This document shows, piece after piece, positions 1-5,167 of a stretch of DNA of 6,024 nt. Position numbers and translations under genes: made by a program. Numbering within the stretch: position 1 is the stretch's first letter; the number at the start of each line of letters is the position of its first letter. The DNA comes from Planctomycetota bacterium (GTDB lineage: Bacteria > Planctomycetota > Phycisphaerae > WQYP01), in assembly GCA_021805585.1 (NCBI GenBank), contig JAJZEY010000061.1, positions 1 to 6,024 on the forward strand. Reading direction: 5' to 3'. A model generated the notes under the pieces. The model did not search any database. It had not been told where the DNA came from and saw nothing but the letters and a program-made list of their open reading frames with translations.

Positions 1-1
1 C

Positions 2-82
2 TTTGTTTGGTTTTGTCGTAGCATTTCTGCTGGATATCCGGCGGACTTAACCGATGGCCTGGCCGCAATGATCCAGGAATAG
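2..82 (+). CDS. possible C-terminal tail of an upstream gene (partial)
   Basis: The reading frame entering at base 2 stays open for 26 codons and ends at a TAG at 80-82; the tail reads ...GYPADLTDGLAAMIQE. The other two plus frames close earlier (TAG at 19-21, TAA at 48-50), so this is the best candidate for a gene running in from the left. The stretch is too short to assign to a family, and an open frame of this length can arise by chance. No function is proposed. Confidence 0.22.
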   Translation, partial: FVWFCRSISAGYPADLTDGLAAMIQE

Positions 83-142
83 AAAATAGAAGGGGAGTTG
101 GAAGTTTTTGGAAGCGCTGCGCTGCTATTTTGCGGGGTGCGA

Positions 143-185
143 GATGCGGGATTCTGGATTCCAGATTCCAGATGCCGGGTTCTGG
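143..185. repeat. short degenerate repeat cluster (GATTCCA / TTCTGG units)
   Basis: A 15-bp unit reading GATGCGGGATTCTGG (143-157) recurs as GATGCCGGGTTCTGG (171-185), differing by two single-base indels. Between them GATTCCA occurs twice in tandem (157-163 and 164-170). TCTGG (153-157) is the inverse of CCAGA at 161-165 and again at 168-172, so small hairpins can form. The cluster is non-coding and lies upstream of the helicase gene. It looks like a degenerate intergenic repeat; no mobile-element family could be recognised. Confidence 0.45.
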
Positions 186-224
186 CGACGGTATTAATTG
201 TCGATTTACCTCGGGCGGGGCCTG

Positions 225-256
225 GCCGCCGCTTTCTTCTTGCGGTATGCTTTCCT
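225..256 (+). promoter_or_regulatory. candidate promoter of the SNF2 helicase gene (TATGCT box)
   Basis: TATGCT at 246-251 matches four of six bases of the sigma-70 -10 consensus and lies 36 bases before the helicase ATG. No good -35 hexamer is present at the right distance. The reason for listing it is comparative: GCCGCCGC at 225-232 followed after 13 bases by TATGCT is repeated with identical spacing upstream of the methyltransferase remnant (5103-5129). The promoter role is inferred. Confidence 0.35.
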
Positions 257-287
257 GCACGTTTGAAGCACAGATCGTGGAGATGGC

Positions 288-1139
288 ATGACCACAGCGT
301 ACCACGCAAAATATTTCGCTCACGAATTAACGCGTAAACGGCAGCCACAGGGGCTTGATAGACTTTCGATGGCCCTGTTTGATGCCAGCGTGGATCTTAA
401 TCCGCATCAGATCGACGCGGCCGCGTTCGCTTTGCGCAGTCCCCTTTCTAAGGGCGTTCTTCTGGCTGATGAGGTGGGTCTGGGCAAAACCATTGAAGCC
501 GGGCTGGTTTTATGCCAGTATTGGGCGGAACGTAATGGGCGGAACGTAAACGCCGACGGCTGGTGATGAGAAAGCCTTGCGCCAATGCCTGCAGGGTTTC
601 TGCCAGCGCACGCTGCGCCGGCAGGTTGTCGAATACATCCAGTATACGCAGCGACGGCCCATGACGGTTCATTTCTGGAATCTAACGGTTACGCCGGGCA
701 AATCGTCCTGTTCAACGGTACCAACGCCAGCCGGGAATCCGGGCAGATCATCGACCAATGGCTCAAAGCCAACATTGAATCCGGACGCGTTACCGGTTCT
801 CGAGCCATCGACAGCCGCACCGCACTGGTTGAATATTTCCGGGATCATGCCACTGTGATGCTGGCCACGGAAGCGGCGGCGGAGGGGGTGAACCTGCAAT
901 TCTGCTCGCCGGTAGTGAATTATGATTTGCCCTGGAATCCGCAGCGCATTGATCAAAGCCGAATCCAGCAGACGATCCGGGACCTTGAGGCGACCAAACG
1001 CAAACAGCGGCAGGAAATTTTCGCAGCGGAAGATCAGATTTTGGAAAAGCGTGATCAGCTTATCGAAGCCCTTCATCGCCGCATGAGCCAGAAAACCAGC
1101 CGGACTCGGCTGTTTATGATCCGGTGGGAAGTGGTGTGA
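288..1139 (+). pseudogene. SNF2-family DEAD/DEAH helicase, internally deleted and frameshifted
   Basis: This is the wreck of a SNF2/RapA-like helicase of the type found beside large DNA methyltransferases in defence loci; an intact member is expected to be roughly 900-1000 aa. The ATG at 288 has GGAG at 279-282. The first ~85 residues are well conserved and include the nucleotide-binding stretch LADEVGLGKTIEAGL. The reading then breaks: a 14-bp tandem duplication (522-549) shifts the frame and leads to TGA TGA at 564-569. A second piece, in another frame (about 562-660), carries the TLRRQVVEYIQYTQRR block. A third piece (about 672-955), back in the starting frame, carries NGYAGQIVLFNGTN and the motif V/VI stretch TEAAAEGVNLQ...NPQRIDQ. 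There it jumps in frame to the charged, coiled-coil C-terminal tail ending LFMIRWEVV. The DEAH box and the arginine-finger part of motif VI are absent. Segment identities rest on remembered family sequences. A functional helicase is very unlikely. Confidence 0.85.
522..549 (+). repeat. perfect 14-bp tandem duplication inside the helicase remnant
   Basis: TGGGCGGAACGTAA occurs at 522-535 and again, directly abutting, at 536-549. Taking out one copy restores the family-like reading WAERKRRRLV after CQY, so the duplication is a derived frameshift mutation and not part of the ancestral gene. It is the direct cause of the in-frame TGA at 564-566. Confidence 0.85.
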
Positions 1140-1180
1140 AGCGATTGCGCGGGTGGGAACGGTAGCAGTTGCCGAATAGG

Positions 1181-1209
1181 GGGCTGCCGAAGGCAGTTTC
1201 CCGCAGCCC
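1181..1209. terminator. weak hairpin between convergent genes
   Basis: GGGCTGC (1181-1187) pairs with GCAGCCC (1203-1209). An alternative inner stem, CTGCC/GGCAG (1184-1188 with 1192-1196), is followed by TTT. The hairpin sits in the 88-bp gap between the end of the plus-strand helicase remnant and the end of the minus-strand operon, where a shared terminator would be expected. No real U-tract exists on either strand, so efficiency is doubtful. Confidence 0.3.
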
Positions 1210-1227
1210 TTCCATGCTATAGGGCGA

Positions 1228-1692
1228 TCAAGTCCCCTGCGGCTTGATCAGCCGCGAACACTTGCGCAACGCCAGCGCCCATTCTTCCATCTTCTGTTCC
1301 TTCTCCCTATCGCGGCGATCGACGCTGTTAAGCTCCGGTATAACAGCGTGGCTGGGGTCCTCTGGAAGTGGAGCACAGCGGACGCTCAACCCGGTGCGAT
1401 AAACATCTGCTGCCGCAAATTCCGCCAGTGGAACATGCTCGCCGGTATCCGGACGGCGGGACGCAGTGACGGCATCCGTCAGCGATGCGCGGTTAATGGA
1501 AATGCCGTCTGTATCGCCGGGATGCTCATCGGATTTCCAAGGTCGCGGCATGAAATACCTCTGTGGAATGACGAGTGTTGGGTCACGATACCAAGCACCC
1601 GGCAGCAATCGCCGGTAAAGAAGTTCCCCCTCGGGAACGCCCGCCGCACTGTCAGGCCCGGGTGGCGCTCCGGGAATTTTTGAGTCGGGCAT
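1228..1692 (-). CDS. uncharacterised 154-aa protein, third gene of the TIGR04255 operon
   Basis: This is a complete frame of 154 aa from the ATG at 1692-1690 to the TGA at 1230-1228. It begins only 6 bases after the stop of the upstream gene, with a modest AGGGA ribosome site about 10 bases before the ATG. Visible landmarks are ELLYRRLLPGAW (residues 23-34), the S-x-x-RASLT stretch (65-72), PLPEDPSHAVI (108-118) and a basic, helical C-terminus (about 124-149). There is no signal peptide, membrane segment or recognisable catalytic motif. The LYRR...(S)V-x-RASLT...PEDPxHA pattern resembles a family of small hypothetical bacterial proteins of unknown role. It is co-transcribed with the TIGR04255 gene and the 151-aa gene, so a joint function is likely. 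Confidence 0.75.
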   Translation of the reverse strand: MPDSKIPGAPPGPDSAAGVPEGELLYRRLLPGAWYRDPTLVIPQRYFMPRPWKSDEHPGDTDGISINRASLTDAVTASRRPDTGEHVPLAEFAAADVYRTGLSVRCAPLPEDPSHAVIPELNSVDRRDREKEQKMEEWALALRKCSRLIKPQGT

Positions 1693-1698
1693 GCGCAG

Positions 1699-2154
1699 CT
1701 ATCCCTGAAGTTCCATACGTCGGCTTTGCGGGTTCCGCCGGAGGGTATCCCGCGCGGCAACCTTACCCGCGCCGTCAAATCGGGTATAGGTGGCGATACC
1801 CAAGCCTAGAAATTCCACGATGATCGTTGTAGACGGAGCATTCCACTCCATGGCAATCCGACCGCCGCCTGACGGCACAATGCTGTCCGGGGCGCTTATT
1901 CCAGTTGCGCTTTGGTCCATCGCAAAATCAATCGCGGCATCGGCAATCTCCTGCGCCGGATAATCTTCGCAGTTTTCTACGCTTCCTATTTTTTTCCACG
2001 CCAGCATCTGGTCAATCGCCTGTTTCCAGAGGGCCGGCTCCCTGTTGGGCGGCCGGGTTAACGCGATCTCTGAGGAATTGGAGGTGTCCCCAACGGGGAT
2101 AATGCGATCACGCGCAATTCCGGTATCCTGTACCAGCATCATCGGGCTGTTCAT
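1699..2154 (-). CDS. uncharacterised 151-aa protein, second gene of the TIGR04255 operon
   Basis: The frame runs from the ATG at 2154-2152 to the TAG at 1701-1699. Its start overlaps the stop of the TIGR04255 gene as ATGA, which implies translational coupling. The N-terminal ~40 residues look unstructured. A helix rich in Trp and hydrophobics follows (ALWKQAIDQMLAWKK, residues 41-55), then a second helix (about 67-81), then the most conserved-looking stretch, APDSIVPSGGGRIAMEW (88-104), leading into a short beta-rich end (TTIIVEFLGLGIATYTRF). The 'P-S-x-x-G-G-I-x-x-E-W' pattern recurs in small hypothetical proteins next to TIGR04255 genes, as far as I recall. No enzyme motif or membrane segment is seen. 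A partner or antitoxin-like role is possible but only inferred from the coupling. Confidence 0.78.
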   Translation of the reverse strand: MNSPMMLVQDTGIARDRIIPVGDTSNSSEIALTRPPNREPALWKQAIDQMLAWKKIGSVENCEDYPAQEIADAAIDFAMDQSATGISAPDSIVPSGGGRIAMEWNAPSTTIIVEFLGLGIATYTRFDGAGKVAARDTLRRNPQSRRMELQG

Positions 2155-2972
2155 ATTTTACGCTCCCATTTCGACTGGGCTTCATTTCCCGTCAAATCAC
2201 AAAACGCACGGACAACGGCCTGATGGCCAAGTTCCAATCCATCATACGCCTGCTGCATGGTTCCTTCCCGCACGCCACCGCGTGCGGCAATCTGCAATGC
2301 CAGAATCTCTGACGCCGCGGGATCCAGGCTATTGAAGCCATGTAGCAACTCGACATAGACTCTCCCTGCATTATCGGGCAACAGGGACTGTGTTCTGCAG
2401 GATAAGGATTCCAAGGTGCCGACCGAAAGACCGTTCCCATTGGCAACCAGCCCGGGTAGCAACGTGGGCCAGTCTTTCGGGCTGTTCCAGTCTCGCCCCC
2501 GCACCAGATGGTTAACGTAAACCACCTCCCATTGATTGGGTGATATCGGCCCTAACTTTTCCGCCGCCAACGCCTCATTAAATGTTTTTATGGCCGCACG
2601 AAATTTCGGCAGCAGTCCTTTCCAGCGCGGATAATCCGCATTTTCTCCCTTTCGCCAATTAAAAATGATGCGGCCATTCTGCACCTGCGCCACCGTGCAA
2701 TTATCAGATGACGCCATTTCCAGCCGTGCCGCAGCGGTGGCCGGCGCAATTTGGAAACTTGGCATAAGACGGGGCCGCAGCGTCTGCTCACCAAAAACTT
2801 CGATTTGCTCCGGCAGCGGTTGGGCATCTGAAACATCCGGAAAATCCGCCCGCATGGCCTGCCAAAAAATCGCCAGATTGACGTTTTTCAGATTCTGTAT
2901 GGCATTAAATTGAAGTGCGACCGCGGTCTCCACCAATGGCGGCTTCCCGAAGGATGGCAGTGGTGTTTCCAT
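2151..2972 (-). CDS. TIGR04255 family protein
   Basis: This complete 273-aa frame runs from the ATG at 2972-2970 to the TGA at 2153-2151. The start is fixed by a strong GAGGTGA ribosome site just upstream (complement of 2974-2980). The sequence follows the TIGR04255 pattern closely: the N-terminal LPSFGKPPLVETAVALQF (residues 5-22), a Trp-containing helix before DFPDVSDAQPLPE (about 43-55), the VQNGRIIFNWRKG block (97-109) followed by YPRW, and PNQWEVVYVNHL (145-156). The family is patchily distributed in bacteria and its biochemical role is unknown to me; the scattered distribution and accessory setting suggest defence or toxin biology. It is the first gene of a three-gene operon whose second gene overlaps it by 4 bases. 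No signal peptide or membrane segment is visible. Confidence 0.88.
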   Translation of the reverse strand: METPLPSFGKPPLVETAVALQFNAIQNLKNVNLAIFWQAMRADFPDVSDAQPLPEQIEVFGEQTLRPRLMPSFQIAPATAAARLEMASSDNCTVAQVQNGRIIFNWRKGENADYPRWKGLLPKFRAAIKTFNEALAAEKLGPISPNQWEVVYVNHLVRGRDWNSPKDWPTLLPGLVANGNGLSVGTLESLSCRTQSLLPDNAGRVYVELLHGFNSLDPAASEILALQIAARGGVREGTMQQAYDGLELGHQAVVRAFCDLTGNEAQSKWERKI

Positions 2973-3217
2973 ATCACCTCAACGGATTCCGCAGACGACT
3001 GTACAAAGTGCCCCGGCCCAGGCGTTCTGTACGCTGCGGTGCCCACCGCAGCATCAGTATGTAAACATTTTCCTTGTTGTCGCGCAAAACGTCAACTCGC
3101 CGCCTGCAATCCTCCGTTGCGCGCTGAACTTGCAGGTGGGACTTCAACCCGGTAGGATCAATTTTTTGCGTAGCCTTACGTGCGGTGAATTTCAGTAATC
3201 GGGTAACAGGGAATGCA
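2973..3217. promoter_or_regulatory. divergent intergenic region between the two intact modules
   Basis: These 245 bases separate the diverging TIGR04255 operon and the ATPase/Toprim pair, so they must hold the promoters for both. On the minus strand, TTGCGC (complement of 3081-3086) and weak TACATA/CATACT boxes (around 3055-3062) are possible elements; no convincing plus-strand promoter was found. The main structure is the hairpin at 3033-3052. Open frames crossing the region on either strand show no family resemblance. Confidence 0.45.
3033..3052. repeat. perfect 9-bp inverted repeat (hairpin or operator)
   Basis: GCTGCGGTG (3033-3041) is followed by CC and then its exact inverse CACCGCAGC (3044-3052). 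It lies 60 bases upstream of the TIGR04255 start, inside its likely leader or promoter. No U-tract follows on either strand, so it is less likely to be a simple terminator than an operator or a leader-RNA hairpin. The assignment is inference. Confidence 0.5.
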
Positions 3218-4312
3218 ATGATAAGCGCCATTGAAATAAAACATTTCCGCGGGATCAAGCACCTCACGCTTGATGGCTTGAGGACGATTAACATCATCGT
3301 CGGGCCAAGCGCCGCCGGAAAAACCTCACTATTAGAGGGCTTGCGGCTGGCATTAGGCGCAACGCCGCAAATTGCACTCAACTTGGCCCATCGCGGCATG
3401 CCCAACACGTTTGTACCGAACCTGACGCGAGACCAGTTTGAGTTTTTTTGGGCCCCGCTGTTTTTTGACTTCGACATCGCTACGCCAATAGATTTCAGCG
3501 CGGTTGACCAAGATGATCGCGTGGCGCGGCTGGCAATCTTCTTCGACCAGTCGAAAGTGTTGTTGGCTTCACAACCATCCCTTCCCCTTTCCGGCACCTC
3601 GCCCAGGTCACCATCGGGACAACCCTCTGTCCAGCCTATCATTGCGCCATTAGCCTTTAAGCGGACGTCGTCTACCAGGGAAGAGAGTACCCTTTACGCA
3701 TCGGTAACCTCCAATGGACAGCTTCAGTTCGATTCAGGAAATGAACTGGACGTCGTCGCAGATTTTTTATCTCCATTCTGGCCTGCAAACTCCCAGCAGA
3801 TAACGATGATGTTTTCCAGACTCAGTATCGCCGGGGGCACCCGCGGCATTCTGGACGTGCTGATCAAGCAATTCCCTGAAATTATAGATCTTTCCGTCGA
3901 ATCGCCGGCCTTTTTTCCCGCGCTGTACGCCCGCATGGCTCACGTGACAAGGAAGATGCCGCTGGCCATGGTATCGTCGGGAATATACAAGTTCGTTTCC
4001 CTGTTGTTGGCGATAGAAAGCACCAGGGGTGGGGTGCTGCTGGTGGATGAAATCGAAAATGGAATTTATTACCAGACCATGCCGGCCCTCTGGCAGGCGC
4101 TTCACACATCCGCAAAGCAGGCTTCCTCGCAGCTCTTCCTTACTACCCACAGCTGGGAATGTTTGAAGTGTGCGGCCCCTCTGATCGAAGAATTTCCGGA
4201 TGACTTTAACCTCATACAAATGTTTCAGGATGACGGCAAAAGCGTTGCCTTGGTGGTTCCCGGCCAGCATGCCGCCGCCGCTATTGAGGGGGGAATTGAG
4301 GTGCGGTCTTGA
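3218..4312 (+). CDS. AAA/OLD-like ABC-fold ATPase, first gene of a two-gene module
   Basis: This 364-aa protein belongs to the AAA_15/AAA_21 (OLD/SMC-like) ABC-fold ATPases. The start is the ATG at 3218, preceded by AGGGA at 3208-3212; an in-frame ATG at 3185 would add 11 residues but has no comparable site. The N-terminus MISAIEIKHFRGIK is the usual first strand of such proteins. Walker A is GPSAAGKTS (residues 29-37). The signature region is SSG (253-255) with LLLAIE behind it, Walker B is GVLLVDEIENG (272-282), and the H-loop is LFLTTHSWE (306-314). The middle (about 75-245) is the variable insertion. All catalytic motifs look intact. The stop overlaps the start of the downstream Toprim-like gene, so the two are coupled. 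In PARIS, Gabija and OLD systems such an ATPase senses infection and controls a Toprim nuclease; that role here is inferred from architecture. Confidence 0.88.
   Translation: MISAIEIKHFRGIKHLTLDGLRTINIIVGPSAAGKTSLLEGLRLALGATPQIALNLAHRGMPNTFVPNLTRDQFEFFWAPLFFDFDIATPIDFSAVDQDDRVARLAIFFDQSKVLLASQPSLPLSGTSPRSPSGQPSVQPIIAPLAFKRTSSTREESTLYASVTSNGQLQFDSGNELDVVADFLSPFWPANSQQITMMFSRLSIAGGTRGILDVLIKQFPEIIDLSVESPAFFPALYARMAHVTRKMPLAMVSSGIYKFVSLLLAIESTRGGVLLVDEIENGIYYQTMPALWQALHTSAKQASSQLFLTTHSWECLKCAAPLIEEFPDDFNLIQMFQDDGKSVALVVPGQHAAAAIEGGIEVRS
4298..4311 (+). promoter_or_regulatory. ribosome site and TTG start of the Toprim-like gene
   Basis: GAGGTG at 4298-4303 lies 5 bases before TTG at 4309-4311. 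That TTG overlaps the TGA stop of the ATPase gene (4310-4312) as TTGA. The next in-frame Met is beyond the acidic motif I, so the TTG is the sensible start. A weak start codon plus stop-start overlap suggests the second protein is made at a level tied to the first. Confidence 0.7.
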
Positions 4313-5010
4313 GCCAGGACCCAATCTCGCTTAAGCATGAATTTACGCTCCTGGGTGAAGGGGCCGCCGATCAGAACTTTGTAAAAGAGTTATTGAAAAA
4401 GCGCGGCGGCTTTCCGGAGTTTAATTTTCTTGATCCCCAAAAGTATTTCAGCGTAAGTAATTTTGGAAAAATGCTAAATGCGATACAGGGCGATCTAAAA
4501 TCATTTTCCCGGCAGAAGGGGGTTCTGATCATCGCCGATAGTGCCTCCGATCCGGCCCAAACCATGAAGGACATTCTTAAACAGGTCAAACAAGCCGGGA
4601 ACTTTCCTGTTCACCCCGGCTCAAGTATGGCCACGCTGAACGTGGCGGCTGCGACCGCCGACATGCCACCGGTGTGCATCACGCTACTTCCAACCGAAAG
4701 CGACCCCGGCGGATTGGAAACCCTGTGCGTAAAAGCGCTGCTCAAGAAATATTCTTGGGCAGAGGCCTGCTTGAATAAGTACCTTACGTGCGATCAGATC
4801 AAAGCCTCAAAGTGGCCCCCGGAAAAATTGGACAAGGCTCGGTACCATTGCCTCGTGGCGGCCCTTCATCGCGACGATCCAAGCAAAGCCGTCAGTAGCG
4901 CGTTTCGGCAGCCCGAGGACAAGAACGCCCAGCCGCTAATTGATGTGATGGATCCGATTTTCGATGATATTGCCAAGCGCATCAAAGATTCCTGCGATGC
5001 CTTGGCTTGA
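4309..5010 (+). CDS. DUF3226 / Toprim-like protein, partner of the ATPase
   Basis: This 233-aa protein starts at TTG 4309. It begins with a strand and acidic motif, FTLLGEGAADQNFVKELL (residues 12-29), equivalent to the (V/G)EGxxD motif I of Toprim folds, with E17 as the candidate metal ligand. The second acidic motif is VLIIADSASDPAQTM (72-86), matching the DADxDP stretch of DUF3226-type proteins except that the middle Asp is Ala (A79). A third block, ITLLPTESDPGGLETL (124-139), fits the 'P-x-x-x-x-P-G-x-L-E' part of the family. The C-terminal half is helical with several Lys/Asp residues. There is no signal peptide or membrane segment. Coupled to an OLD-like ATPase, it is the likely effector (nuclease) of a PARIS-like or split-OLD module. 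The family call rests on motif order and is moderately sure; nuclease activity is uncertain given the altered second motif. Confidence 0.78.
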   Translation: MSQDPISLKHEFTLLGEGAADQNFVKELLKKRGGFPEFNFLDPQKYFSVSNFGKMLNAIQGDLKSFSRQKGVLIIADSASDPAQTMKDILKQVKQAGNFPVHPGSSMATLNVAAATADMPPVCITLLPTESDPGGLETLCVKALLKKYSWAEACLNKYLTCDQIKASKWPPEKLDKARYHCLVAALHRDDPSKAVSSAFRQPEDKNAQPLIDVMDPIFDDIAKRIKDSCDALA

Positions 5011-5097
5011 TGGACGCCCCGTGGCCGCAATATAGTTACATCCGCAAAGTTCATTGGCGGACGACGGCGGTAAAAACGTCAACAGTCCCGTCGCTTC

Positions 5098-5123
5098 CCA
5101 TAGCCGCCGCGCGGCGGCTGTGG
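5098..5123. repeat. 26-bp GC-rich palindrome between the Toprim-like and methyltransferase genes
   Basis: The core AGCCGCCGC-GCGGCGGCT (5102-5119) is a perfect 18-bp palindrome. The dyad extends to CCAT...GTGG (5098-5123) with one G-T mismatch. It sits 87 bases after the Toprim-like stop and directly before a TATGCT box. It could act as a terminator for the ATPase operon (no U-tract follows, TATGCTTCC), as a REP-like element, or as an operator overlapping the -35 region of the next promoter. Confidence 0.6.
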
Positions 5124-5129
5124 TATGCT
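5103..5129 (+). promoter_or_regulatory. candidate promoter of the methyltransferase remnant (extended -10)
   Basis: TGG-TATGCT at 5121-5129 resembles an extended -10 element (TGn followed by four of six -10 bases) and lies 38 bases before the ATG at 5168. GCCGCCGC at 5103-5110 precedes TATGCT by exactly 13 bases, the same spacing as in front of the helicase gene (225-251). The -35 region falls inside the palindrome at 5098-5123, so a protein binding there would block the promoter. Its promoter role is inferred. Confidence 0.4.
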
Positions 5130-5167
5130 TCCTCCCGACGTAGATAAACCCGTGAGGAACCTGTTTC

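Noticed and set aside
57..229. GCCTGGCCGC direct repeat at 57-66 and 220-229 as possible attachment-site or target duplication
   Set aside because: Several GC-rich 10-base repeats are expected by chance in a window this size, and no element with recognisable ends lies between the copies.
98..337. 79-codon plus-strand frame across the helicase leader
   Set aside because: It runs through the repeat cluster and the ribosome site of the helicase gene, has no family resemblance and overlaps the conserved helicase start in another frame.
669..1076. 135-codon minus-strand frame antisense to the helicase remnant
   Set aside because: The plus-strand reading has clear helicase motifs (TEAAAEGVNLQ, NPQRI); the antisense translation shows no recognisable motif and is a composition shadow.
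1226..1249. GATCAAG/CTTGATC inverted repeat as terminator of the minus-strand operon
   Set aside because: It lies almost wholly inside the last codons of the 154-aa gene, is not followed by a U-tract and has a 10-base loop.
1348..1823. Plus-strand frames of 111 and 82 codons opposite the 154-aa and 151-aa genes
   Set aside because: They lack ribosome sites and family resemblance and lie opposite well-coupled minus-strand genes.
2974..3231. Minus-strand open frame upstream of TIGR04255, ending in a TGA one base before its ATG, which could be a small first gene of the operon
   Set aside because: The TGA is part of the GAGGTGA ribosome site of TIGR04255, so the abutment is likely coincidental. 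The translation is Arg-rich, resembles no family, has no ribosome site at its possible starts, and its upstream part runs antisense to the ATPase gene.
3767..4324. 185-codon minus-strand frame antisense to the ATPase
   Set aside because: The plus strand carries intact ATPase signature, Walker B and H-loop motifs here, so the antisense frame is a shadow.
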